Shown here: positions 1 through 6,399 of the stretch, piece after piece
Layout of the letters: each line of letters starts with the position of its first letter
Numbering within the stretch: position 1 is the stretch's first letter
NCBI GenBank assembly: GCA_021820675.1
Contig: JAKADI010000014.1
Location: 1 to 12,049, forward strand
From: Bacillota bacterium
Lineage (GTDB): Bacteria; Bacillota; Sulfobacillia; Sulfobacillales; Sulfobacillaceae
DNA length: 12,049 nucleotides
Reading direction: 5' to 3'
Made by a program: the position numbers and the translations under genes
Notes under the pieces: generated by a model
Told to the model about the DNA's origin: nothing
Databases searched by the model: none
The model's input: only the letters and a program-made list of their open reading frames with translations

Positions 1-182
1 ATACCGAAAGATGTCCCTGGAGGCATCGTCAGGGAAATATCCCGTAAAGCCCAAAAGGGCTCTGCCGGGATCTTTTTGCGCCGGCGGGGAATCATTCGGG
101 TTAAGAGTTGGCCTACGCTATCCGCCCGGTCGCGACGGAGCAAGAATTGTTTCCACACATGGTCAACGACGACCCTAGCCAT
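1..182 (-). CDS. ABC transporter ATP-binding protein (polysaccharide/teichoic-acid export type), N-terminal fragment
   Basis: Partial gene running off the left edge; only the first 60 codons are visible. It begins at ATG 180-182, directly after the permease stop codon (no gap). A GAGGTGA ribosome binding site lies inside the end of the permease gene. The visible protein starts MARVVVDHVWKQF, continues with a basic stretch (RRRKK near residues 33-37), then WALRDISLTMPPG near residues 45-55. That is the usual beginning of the nucleotide-binding domain of Wzt/TagH-type ATPases: a 'V..V.K.F' first strand, then 'AL.DIS....G' just before Walker A. Walker A itself lies outside the window, so ATPase motifs cannot be checked. 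The abutting gene, translational coupling and permease family make an ATPase partner by far the likeliest reading. The length and any C-terminal substrate-binding domain are unknown. Confidence 0.85.
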   Translation of the reverse strand, partial: MARVVVDHVWKQFLLRRDRADSVGQLLTRMIPRRRKKIPAEPFWALRDISLTMPPGTSFG

Positions 183-1046
183 TCACATCACCTCGGCAAA
201 CAGCGGTTCAATACGCCGGAACAAGCTGATGCCCGCCAAAAACACAAACGCGGTCCACGCCAGGGCCACCCAGGCAAACAACGGGTATTGCAAATGTCCG
301 GTAAAAATCACATCGCGTTCCATTTGCAACAGGGATCCCATCGGATTCATCAGTAAAATGCTGCGCAAGGAAGGTTTCAGATTCGTAACCGGATACATGA
401 CCGGGGAAAAATACATCCAAACCAAAAGAATGAGCCCCATCAATTGATTGACATCGCGATACAACACATTTAAGGCCGCGACCAAATAGCCTATGCCTAA
501 TGTAAAAAATACTTGCAACACCAAAATGACGGGAATCCATAAACTCGTCCAATAAATCGGGGTGTGATAAATAAAGATAAAGACAATTAGCACCAACAAC
601 GAAAAGAAAAAGTCAATGAAACGCGCCAGCACCGAAGCGGTCGGGAGAACAATCCGGGGAAAATAGATTTTGGCGAGCAACGCCGCATTCCCGGAGATAC
701 TGCCAACCGCTGACATCACCCCGTTGACAAAGAAGTTCCAGAAGGTAATTCCGGTCAACATGAACACCACATACGGAATTTTACTCGAGACATGAAAAAT
801 CACACCAAAGACGAACCCAAAGATGGCGGCGGTGACTAAAGGATTAACAATAGCCCAATATAGTCCCAACATGGAATGTTTATAACGGGTTTCGACGTCA
901 CGAACCGCTAAGTTTCGAGTGAGTTCGGCCCACAGTCCCCATTGACGCCGCATAGCGCGCCAATTTCCCGTCCCCGCTTTGGGCGCGGTCCCCAAAAAAT
1001 GATCTCGGGGTGACTCCTCGACATGTACTGACTTTGACACTTTCAT
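183..1046 (-). CDS. ABC-2 type transporter permease (polysaccharide / polyol-phosphate export family)
   Basis: Integral membrane subunit of an ABC exporter, 287 residues, a normal length for the Wzm/TagG class. An ATG at 1071-1073 is also in frame, but the ATG at 1044-1046 has a GAGGGAG ribosome binding site six bases upstream and gives a protein starting MKVSKSV, so I chose it. After a cytosolic N-terminus comes the family signature RYKHSMLGLYWAIVNPL (about residues 54-70). About six hydrophobic helices follow, near residues 67-87, 92-112, 139-161, 170-193, 202-221 and 256-276. Other typical features are KIYFPRIVLP after helix 2 and the YRDVNQ...YFSPVMYP loop-helix before the last segment. 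It would form the channel for a lipid-linked glycan or teichoic-acid-like polymer. The abutting downstream ATPase supports this; the substrate cannot be read from sequence. Confidence 0.92.
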   Translation of the reverse strand: MKVSKSVHVEESPRDHFLGTAPKAGTGNWRAMRRQWGLWAELTRNLAVRDVETRYKHSMLGLYWAIVNPLVTAAIFGFVFGVIFHVSSKIPYVVFMLTGITFWNFFVNGVMSAVGSISGNAALLAKIYFPRIVLPTASVLARFIDFFFSLLVLIVFIFIYHTPIYWTSLWIPVILVLQVFFTLGIGYLVAALNVLYRDVNQLMGLILLVWMYFSPVMYPVTNLKPSLRSILLMNPMGSLLQMERDVIFTGHLQYPLFAWVALAWTAFVFLAGISLFRRIEPLFAEVM

Positions 1047-1169
1047 GATTCGCTCCCTCGTCTGAGCGCGCATCGGTCCACGCGTCCGCGCACACTATCC
1101 CTCGCTCATTTTAGACATCATCGGCCAAAATGCCAACACCAACCAGGGAGTCAGATTATGGCTAATCCC

Positions 1170-2543
1170 TTACGGGGTTTGTAAAACGTAAACACCCGCT
1201 GTCTGAAAGACAATCTTGACCCGGTGGGAATGGACCAAATTCGCCAAGTAGGCATAGACTGCGGGCGGCGTCGTGTGACCCTCAAACTGGGTATCCCATA
1301 AAATCTCGGCACCAGGCGGAATATGACGCAGGTCCAAGCGACTTAAGGGAATGGCATGAGCCGTCATGCCTAAGTGGGGCAACACATTATTTTGCGCGTA
1401 AATCCAATGATGACGGGCGACATGGCTCACGGCCATCGTCAGCGCTTGGGCGTTATGGGGACGCACGCGCCACGCGGAATGATAGAAGTCGAAGGCCATG
1501 ACCCCTAACATCCCGACTAAAGCCACGGTAATCACCAGATGACCGGATCGCGGCCAAGGTTTGTAATGTCGTGCAGTGTCGATCGCAGCCCATAACAAAA
1601 ACGGAACCATTAATGCCGATGTTTGATCAAACGGAGAGGTTTGGGCTAAATTATTCGACAAGAGGTGGGCTGCTAAGTCAAGCAGCGGGAAAATCCAATA
1701 AGGGCTCGCGTAAAAGCGGGAATGGCGCCATCCCATGCCAATCCATAACAACCATGGCATGAACACCCACAGGCTGTAAAGACCGCTGCGGGCCGATAGG
1801 TGAAACTGCACCCCGACATCTCGGAGTAAGATCCCCGCCGTCACCGGCGTTCCTAAAAAATGATGAAGCAAGCCTATCCATAAGACGACAACACCTAAAG
1901 CCAACCAAGAAAACGGCTTTAAACCGTGTTTGGTTATGACCACAGCCGCCAACAACACACCGGCCAACACGGCATGGATGCCGAGACCCGTCAAAAGGAT
2001 AAGAGCCGCGGTAAACGGCCAAAGACGGGATTCCCAGGCACTAGCCAGGGACCACAGCAAGATGGGAGCCGCCAACATGCTGATGTGAAAATCATAGAGA
2101 TTCCCCGCGATAAGCAAAGGGCTGAGTAAATAAAACACGCCCAGCAAACGCGCTTGATTGGGCGTCACCTCCCACAGCCGAGCCATTCGCACAATAGGAA
2201 TATAGCCCAAGGCCATAACAAAGGATTCCATCAAGAATAAAAAACCGGTTCCCAGCCAAGTCGCGGGATAAGCAATGAGCGGCATCAGCCACGCCCCGTT
2301 ATGGCCCAACACATTCCCGGGAAAATAGGTGGACTGCGCCCCGAACCCATGGTGAACCCAAGCCGCTAATGCCTGTTGATAAAAACCTAAATCGAAACCA
2401 TGGGATACATAAAGGCTCCAGCGCAGAATTTGCGCAGACACTACCACGGCAACATAAGCAAAAATACGGCTCCACATTGCGGCGCCGAAATACTGTTCGC
2501 TGCGATACTCCGTTTCCGGTCTAATCCAAACACTGTCCGTCAT
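1170..2543 (-). CDS. DUF2079 family polytopic membrane protein (putative GT-C-like)
   Basis: A 457-residue multi-spanning membrane protein. The start ATG 2541-2543 has an AGAGG ribosome binding site about nine bases upstream. The N-terminal 25 residues are polar. A hydrophobic helix follows, then the recognisable DUF2079 signature FDLGFYQQAL at residues 50-59, an FPGN...GHNGAWLMPLIAYPA segment (74-94), and YDFHISMLAAPILLW (150-164), corresponding to the 'FHpe....P.LL' block of the family. Many further hydrophobic helices run to about residue 365, and a soluble C-terminal part ends in VYVLQTP. DUF2079 proteins are uncharacterised; their topology resembles GT-C glycosyltransferases that use lipid-linked sugars outside the membrane, so a glycan-related role is inference only. 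It ends 123 bases before the permease start on the same strand, with no terminator visible between, so co-transcription is plausible. Confidence 0.8.
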   Translation of the reverse strand: MTDSVWIRPETEYRSEQYFGAAMWSRIFAYVAVVVSAQILRWSLYVSHGFDLGFYQQALAAWVHHGFGAQSTYFPGNVLGHNGAWLMPLIAYPATWLGTGFLFLMESFVMALGYIPIVRMARLWEVTPNQARLLGVFYLLSPLLIAGNLYDFHISMLAAPILLWSLASAWESRLWPFTAALILLTGLGIHAVLAGVLLAAVVITKHGLKPFSWLALGVVVLWIGLLHHFLGTPVTAGILLRDVGVQFHLSARSGLYSLWVFMPWLLWIGMGWRHSRFYASPYWIFPLLDLAAHLLSNNLAQTSPFDQTSALMVPFLLWAAIDTARHYKPWPRSGHLVITVALVGMLGVMAFDFYHSAWRVRPHNAQALTMAVSHVARHHWIYAQNNVLPHLGMTAHAIPLSRLDLRHIPPGAEILWDTQFEGHTTPPAVYAYLANLVHSHRVKIVFQTAGVYVLQTP

Positions 2544-2566
2544 ACTTTGCCTCTTTCACAAAATAT

Positions 2567-2578
2567 CTAGGTACCTAG
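2567..2578. promoter_or_regulatory. Perfect 12-bp palindrome ctaggtacctag upstream of the DUF2079 gene
   Basis: Seen directly: ctaggtacctag equals its own reverse complement. It ends 24 bases upstream of the DUF2079 start codon, just before the AGAGG ribosome binding site, where a repressor site could act. Which protein binds, if any, is unknown. A 12-bp palindrome can arise by chance in a genome but is rather rare at a given promoter, so this is only an operator candidate. Confidence 0.3.
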
Positions 2579-2648
2579 TCTCCCGCTGATTCTGTCATAT
2601 ACCGGGTTCCGGGTGAGATGTCGCGGGATATCCATCGCTTCGTTAAAA

Positions 2649-2677
2649 TCTATCGTACAGCAGTGTAATCCTGACAA
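2649..2677 (-). promoter_or_regulatory. Weak promoter candidate for the DUF2079 gene
   Basis: On the minus strand, TTGTCA (2677 to 2672, five of six bases of the -35 consensus) is followed after 17 bases by GATAGA (2654 to 2649), a poor -10. The position, about 105 bases upstream of the DUF2079 start, is reasonable. The -10 matches consensus at only three positions, so confidence is low. Confidence 0.2.
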
Positions 2678-2861
2678 CAGCCGTCGTCACAGTGTTGTGA
2701 ATACCCGCTGTCAAGAAGGTCTGGGTTTGCACATATAACCCCGTGAGGATGCAGGTGTGTCAATCGGAGATCTGCCTGCCATCTTAATATATGCGATATC
2801 AGAAGGGAAACTCAAAACCGAAAACGAAGAAGCTCGAACATTCTTAACGGCATTGTGCGGT

Positions 2862-3188
2862 TTAGAGGTCATGGCATTTTTCCCGTTTTTGGTAAAAGAC
2901 AACGCCCCTACGTTGGATATGATCCCGGACGTCTTTGTCGTTGATCTGGTCGAAAATGGAGAGATCAACCATGTAGGGAATCGCAGACTCGTCCAGGTCG
3001 TTCAAAATTCGCAATAATACGTGGTGCGTCAGTTCCTGGCTTCCGATAAGTGTCAGATCGATATCGGACCCTGGTCTGTAATTGCCCTTGACCCTAGAGC
3101 CGTAAAGAATAGCCTTATCCACTTCGGAATACCGATGCAAGACATCGTGGATGATACGAATGGTTTTGTCTGATAAGCCAAATTTCAT
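2862..3188 (-). CDS. mntA: MNT-type nucleotidyltransferase, MntA-like antitoxin (HI0073 family)
   Basis: A 108-residue minimal nucleotidyltransferase. The active-site signature GSRVKGNYRPGSDIDL spans residues 30-45: Gly30-Ser31 for phosphate binding and the metal-binding pair Asp42 and Asp44. A third acidic residue follows in PYMVDLSIFD (Asp75). It has no fused domains. The start ATG overlaps the TGA stop of the upstream HEPN gene by four bases (ATGA), so the two are translationally coupled. In studied HepT/MntA pairs the nucleotidyltransferase neutralises the HEPN RNase by adding AMP groups to a tyrosine of its RX4HXY motif; that motif is present in the partner here. The catalytic residues look intact. 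Antitoxin function is inferred from family and gene pairing; the older HI0073 annotation is simply 'nucleotidyltransferase domain protein'. Confidence 0.88.
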   Translation of the reverse strand: MKFGLSDKTIRIIHDVLHRYSEVDKAILYGSRVKGNYRPGSDIDLTLIGSQELTHHVLLRILNDLDESAIPYMVDLSIFDQINDKDVRDHIQRRGVVFYQKREKCHDL

Positions 3189-3613
3189 GCGTACTTTGCC
3201 TCATCTCGCAGAGCCTGCATTCGGTTTTGGAAAGCCTCGAATTGCGGTAAATATTCTTCCCAAATAGCCCTAAGCATTCTATTAGTCGTCTTTTCGTCGT
3301 ACGTATGAGCGCTTTGATTCCGATCTGCAATCATATCCATCCAAACGTCGCCATCCTGAATCAACCGGACCTTGAAGGCGGCTCGGACAACATTCCGCGA
3401 TCCGTATAGTCCTTGCGTACCTTGATCTTCAAGAAAGTCCTTCAAGACATTCCACGCTAACTCATACGTGAACTCAAACACCTTGATCACCCCTTGTTGT
3501 TCGAGTTCGGACAACGGACGGGAATCGGCCAGTTTCTTAGCGTCTTGCAACTGACCCAAGGCCTGACTAAAATGAACCAAACGTTGTGTCCAGCGCACAT
3601 CCTGATCAGACAC
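3185..3613 (-). CDS. hepT: HEPN-fold HI0074-like protein (HepT-like toxin / nucleotidyltransferase substrate-binding protein)
   Basis: A 142-residue, mainly helical protein of the nucleotidyltransferase substrate-binding family (HI0074 type). Recognisable blocks are FEFTYELAWNVLKDFLE (residues 46-62), 'SRNVVRAAFKVRLI' (72-85) and VWMDMIADRNQSAHTYDE (90-107). The last contains Arg98, His103 and Tyr105, an exact RX4HXY motif. In HEPN toxins the Arg and His form the RNase active site, and the Tyr is the residue modified by the paired nucleotidyltransferase. Translation starts at GTG 3611-3613, with AGAGGG nine bases upstream. Gene order (HEPN first, then the nucleotidyltransferase with a 4-base overlap) matches known type VII modules. 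Since PF08780-type members are less studied than HepT itself, toxin activity is inferred, but all key residues are present. Confidence 0.85.
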   Translation of the reverse strand: MSDQDVRWTQRLVHFSQALGQLQDAKKLADSRPLSELEQQGVIKVFEFTYELAWNVLKDFLEDQGTQGLYGSRNVVRAAFKVRLIQDGDVWMDMIADRNQSAHTYDEKTTNRMLRAIWEEYLPQFEAFQNRMQALRDEAKYA

Positions 3614-3617
3614 GTAA

Positions 3618-3674
3618 TTCGACCCTCTTTCTAAAAATTATCCTATCACAATTCGAAGAGCGTTGAGGGTCGAA
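3618..3674. repeat. Perfect 10-bp inverted repeat flanking the putative hepT promoter
   Basis: The arms are ttcgaccctc (3618-3627) and gagggtcgaa (3665-3674), exact reverse complements separated by 37 bases. The left arm overlaps the ribosome binding site of the HEPN gene. The spacer contains a minus-strand TAGGATAAT sequence (3645 to 3637) that could serve as the -10. This geometry suits an autoregulatory operator, which is common in toxin-antitoxin loci. The spacing is long for one dimer, so two separate half-sites or looping would be needed. No experimental parallel is known to me for this exact site. Confidence 0.45.
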
Positions 3675-3995
3675 AACCGTGGAAAGGACTAGGGGCTAGG
3701 TGCATGAAGGATGAACTCTCCCTCCACCGAACCCTGACCGGTTGCGGTCGGGGGTTTCTGAAGTCACCCTTAAAAGTTCAGTTCCTGATTCCGCGGTCAC
3801 TGCACTGCGCCATTGGGAGCGTACGTGTTTATGTCGGTCTCCCCAAACGTCGATTTGGACCGCTCAGCCCTCTATATCTCGATTATCAAACAAACGTTTT
3901 TTCGATCTAACCCGCGGGCATTATGCTCAAACCGACCTAGAGGGCAGACTGGCTGAAAAATTTCGACCTGTACACTTTAACTAAGGTGGGCACGG

Positions 3996-4433
3996 ATGGT
4001 CATGCCACGAATTTCTATTAAACCCTTAACCCTTACTTGCACAGTGGAGTTATATTCGTGATCCAGTAGATGACATGAATGACCGCCTGAAAAAGTTCCT
4101 CAATGCACACTCGAGATTCAACTATATATATCTCGTAACCTCTTCGCATTCCTACGGAATCCACTCGATGACATGCTCGAAAAGGTTGAGAAAGTAGTGA
4201 ATTTAGCTTTTCAAAATCCCAAATTTCTTCGTTACAGAGACCAATATTACTTAAATGAAAGTGTTGAGACTTGGATGATATCCACCGTACAAGTAGCGGT
4301 TTTATTTCTATAAGATCCGGCAATCGCAACACCAGGTTTCCAAAATTTCGATTGCGCTTTACGGTCTTATGGTCACCAACCATATGCCCCATCGCGTGAC
4401 TCGCTCATGCCTCGTCTTATGGCGGGGCGGTAA
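3996..4433 (+). pseudogene. Decayed gene of unknown function with an internal 32-residue repeat
   Basis: No single frame is open, but joined fragments read like a protein. ATG 3996 follows AAGGTGGG (3983-3990). One fragment (frame open 4030-4197) contains WSYIRDPVDDMNDRLKKFLN; a second (frame open 4083-4313) contains FAFLRNPLDDMLEKVEKVVN. Aligned from the Y/F before IR/LR, the two share R-x-P-x-D-D-M, a later Lys and Asn, and mostly conservative changes. At DNA level, 17 of 21 bases match between 4057-4077 and 4155-4175. The copies are 98 bases apart, so they are out of frame; removing one TA unit from the tract at 4123-4131 puts them in frame with a period of 32 residues. The second frame then meets TAA at 4311-4313 but continues open to TAA 4431-4433. 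A further shift near 4027 would be needed to link the ATG. I do not recognise the family; an antisense frame (4033-4392) is less protein-like. Confidence 0.45.
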
Positions 4434-4973
4434 GGAGGAGAATTTGGACTTTTTCGCCAAAATTGCCGGACGTCTTCAAGCCGAGTGCCAGGTGGAGTGC
4501 ATAGCAGCGAATAGGGGCACGATTACATTCGCAACAGCCGATCCATTGGCCGATACGGCTGCCTAATCGACATCGCCCAGCCCGGATCCACGGGCGTAAT
4601 TCGGCTAATAAGGTGCCGACGGTGCCCGTGAATGGCCGTACTCCGCATCTCCCCGCATTTCTTTTCGAGATGATATCACTCAAAACCAGTCGTACTCGAA
4701 CGCGCAACTACCCCGAAAACTGGTCCACAATGTCCCTATAGAGCGTGCGCGAACCATTGCCAATGAATTCGGGGTCACCGTGGCGAAGAACGACCGCGAT
4801 CACGCGCAATGGCGGTGGAGTTCCCAGCGCCATTGAGGGGGTGTATTCGCTGCTGATATGGGAGGGGGCCATAAAGAATCTCGTGAAATTTGAGTCGAGT
4901 CTCTCTGGCGTGATCCCAAGATGTTCCGAAGGTGCGCATTAATCTTACAGATCCCAACTCGCCAATTACGGTT

Positions 4974-5002
4974 TTCCCGTTATTCCGGATTTTCCGTATA
5001 AT
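4974..5002 (+). promoter_or_regulatory. Promoter of the MtnE-like aminotransferase gene
   Basis: A perfect TATAAT -10 box is at 4997-5002. The best -35 at 17-base spacing is TTCCCG (4974-4979), a weak match, so the promoter may need an activator or rest mainly on the -10. Transcription would start near 5009, giving a leader of about 75 bases before the ATG at 5084. The leader ends in AAGGAG (5067-5072), 11 bases from the start codon. I see no S-box (SAM riboswitch) signature in the leader, although Bacillus mtnE is under S-box control. Confidence 0.5.
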
Positions 5003-5083
5003 ACAAGACAAAATCAAATCTCGGCAGCGATCCTCAAATTTTCCGAGCGAGACGCCGACATATATTAAGGAGTGTTTTGACTC

Positions 5084-6241
5084 ATGCAACCGGCCACGCG
5101 CCTCACCCGCCTCCCTGATCAATTATTCGCAAAACTCATTCAACTCGCCGAAAACCTCCAACAAGAAGGTCATGACGTCATTAATCTTGGGCAAGGGAAT
5201 CCTGACCAGCCAGCCCCCGACTTCGTCGTCAAGGCGCTGCAAAAAGCCGCGGAAAACCCCCGTTATCACCGTTACATATCATTTAAGGGCCTACCGGAAT
5301 TGAAACAAATGGTCGCTTTGTGGTATGACCGCTATTACGGGGTCAATCTGGACTGGAAACACGAAGTCGCCATTTTACTCGGTAGTAAAGTGGGATTACA
5401 GGAAATTTCATTAGCACTGTTAAATATTGGAGACAAAGCGTTGGTGCCGGATCCCGGCTATCCCGATTATTGGTCTGGCATTCAATTGGCCGGTGGCCGC
5501 ATGGAAAAATGGCCGCTCGATCCCCGTACGGGGCTTCCTCATGCTGATCTCGTCACGGAAGACATCCGTCTGGCCTTTTTAAATTACCCCAATAATCCCA
5601 CCGGCCAACTAGCGCCGCCGGAATTCTTCGACCGCGTGATTGTCCGGGCTCAAAATTACGGAACGGTATTGGCCCATGACTTGGCTTATGGAGACATTGT
5701 CTTTGACAATCGCCACGCCGTCAGCCTCTTGTCCCGCCCCCACGGCAAAGACGTCGGGGTGGAGTTTACGACCCTCTCGAAATCCTACAACATGGCCGGG
5801 TTCCGTCTCGGTTTTGCCGCTGGCAATGCCGAACTTATTCACTACTTGGAAGTCTTGCAAGATCATCTCCATTGCAGTCAATATGGAGCAATCCAAGAAG
5901 CTGCGATGACCGCCTTAAACGACTCGGACGAATTTGTCTATCAATTGAAATGCCTTTATCAATCCCGGCGTGACGCCTTTCTTGACACCTTGCCGGCCCA
6001 GTACCGTCCGCCCGCCACTCAAGGATCCATTTTCCAGTGGATTCGGTTGCCGGAAGCTTTGTCCTCGTCCCTGTACTGTGCCGAGGCTCTGGCCCAAACG
6101 TCTCACGTCATTGTAGCCCCGGGATTGGGATTTGGGGACGGGGGGGAAGGATATATCCGTATCTCGCTGACTGAAAACGCCGAGCGCCTCAGGGACGCCG
6201 CAAACCGGATAACCGACTTCTTTGCGACAAGAACTTGCTAA
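5084..6241 (+). CDS. mtnE: PLP-dependent aminotransferase, MtnE-like (methionine salvage transaminase type)
   Basis: A 385-residue class I/II aminotransferase. Visible motifs are GHDVINLGQGNPDQPAP (29-45), DPGYPDYWSG (123-132), FLNYPNNPTG (165-174, with Asn171 contacting the cofactor ring), AHDLAYGDIVFD (197-208, Asp199 and Tyr202), LSKSYNMAGFRLGF (231-244, Lys233 as the Schiff-base lysine, Arg241 binding the phosphate) and YIRISL (357-362, Arg359 for the substrate carboxylate). The overall pattern closely follows Bacillus MtnE/YkrV, which transaminates 4-methylthio-2-oxobutanoate to methionine with glutamine as donor; several blocks, including INLGQGNPDQP, VPDPGYPDYWSG and LNYPNNPTG, agree almost residue for residue with what I remember of that protein. 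No other mtn genes are near, and related enzymes act on aromatic or branched substrates or on diaminopimelate, so the exact substrate is uncertain. It is cytosolic and looks complete and intact. Confidence 0.88.
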   Translation: MQPATRLTRLPDQLFAKLIQLAENLQQEGHDVINLGQGNPDQPAPDFVVKALQKAAENPRYHRYISFKGLPELKQMVALWYDRYYGVNLDWKHEVAILLGSKVGLQEISLALLNIGDKALVPDPGYPDYWSGIQLAGGRMEKWPLDPRTGLPHADLVTEDIRLAFLNYPNNPTGQLAPPEFFDRVIVRAQNYGTVLAHDLAYGDIVFDNRHAVSLLSRPHGKDVGVEFTTLSKSYNMAGFRLGFAAGNAELIHYLEVLQDHLHCSQYGAIQEAAMTALNDSDEFVYQLKCLYQSRRDAFLDTLPAQYRPPATQGSIFQWIRLPEALSSSLYCAEALAQTSHVIVAPGLGFGDGGEGYIRISLTENAERLRDAANRITDFFATRTC

Positions 6242-6242
6242 G

Positions 6243-6329
6243 GCGCCCAAAATGGATATGCTAACATAAGTCTTAGCGCATACCGGAAGGTGGGCGCTAG
6301 CCATGGTGGAAGCGGTGCCTTGACAAGGC
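6243..6329 (+). promoter_or_regulatory. Structured intergenic leader between the aminotransferase and M61 genes
   Basis: Starting right after the aminotransferase stop, gcgccca (6243-6249) pairs exactly with tgggcgc (6291-6297). Inside, 6254-6264 pairs imperfectly with 6273-6284 (tatg-c-taa against ttagcgcata), which gives one long interrupted stem-loop. A second hairpin, gcctt/aaggc with a GAC loop (6317-6329), follows. Neither has a proper U-run, so a classic terminator is unlikely. The second hairpin contains TTGACA (6320-6325), a perfect -35 sequence, but no acceptable -10 lies at 15-18 bases. Possible roles are attenuation, mRNA processing or a protein-binding site for the peptidase gene; none is proven. 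Confidence 0.35.
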
Positions 6330-6399
6330 GCGTTTCATGTCGGATGGCGACGTCGCCCACAGGTATAAAAGACACGCTAGTGTAACAAGGAGGATTTTG

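Larger units (their letters stand above)
2544..2861. other. Intergenic region upstream of the DUF2079 gene
   Basis: This 318-base gap lies between the DUF2079 start and the end of the nucleotidyltransferase gene, both minus strand. It should hold the promoter for the membrane-protein/exporter genes. It contains a perfect 12-bp palindrome just upstream of the DUF2079 ribosome binding site and a weak promoter candidate. I see no terminator for the toxin-antitoxin module. Open frames overlapping this area, including a plus-strand one from GTG 2757 to 3017, run antisense through the conserved nucleotidyltransferase gene and are not credible genes. Confidence 0.6.
3614..5083. other. 1.47-kb gene-poor divergent region with gene debris
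   Basis: This region separates minus-strand genes on the left from plus-strand genes on the right and holds no intact gene. It contains the inverted repeat and promoter area of the HEPN gene, a hairpin at 3730-3756 (stem gaccg/cggtc extended by accc/gggg with one bulge, GTTG loop, short T stretch), a decayed plus-strand gene (about 3996-4433), a 40-codon frame from TTG 4444 to 4566 preceded by GGAGGAG, and a start-less open frame 4612-4836. An 8-bp inverted repeat (caatggcg 4807-4814 / cgccattg 4828-4835) and the promoter of the aminotransferase gene complete it. The part 4030-4350 is visibly more AT-rich than the flanking operons, consistent with acquired and degrading DNA. No transposase or target-site duplication was recognised. 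Confidence 0.6.

Noticed and set aside
2757..3017. 86-codon plus-strand frame starting at GTG
   Set aside because: More than half is antisense to the conserved nucleotidyltransferase gene and no convincing ribosome binding site precedes it; the antisense protein-like look is a by-product of the real gene.
3730..3757. Hairpin with short T stretch as a terminator
   Set aside because: No plus-strand gene precedes it and the T-run is only three bases, so it was left as a structure without a role.
3742..3984. 80-codon plus-strand frame, possible insertion-sequence remnant
   Set aside because: No recognisable transposase motif, terminal repeats or target duplication; composition is not convincing.
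4021..4036. Telomere-like tandem ccctta repeats
   Set aside because: Only two units; chance repetition, though it could mark a frameshift site in the decayed gene.
4033..4392. 119-codon minus-strand frame
   Set aside because: It has no clear ribosome binding site, and the plus strand in the same place carries a duplicated coding motif, which fits better.
4444..4566. 40-codon small protein from TTG with GGAGGAG upstream
   Set aside because: The ribosome binding site is very close to a rare start codon and the sequence matches nothing I know; kept only as part of the debris region.
6320..6348. TTGACA at 6320-6325 as a promoter for the M61 gene
   Set aside because: No acceptable -10 at 15-18 bases; the hexamer lies in the loop and arm of a hairpin. 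TATAAA at 6364 is too far away.
6337..6399. Upstream ATG start for the M61 peptidase
   Set aside because: No ribosome binding site, extra residues are not family-like, and AAGGAGG is placed ideally for GTG 6400.
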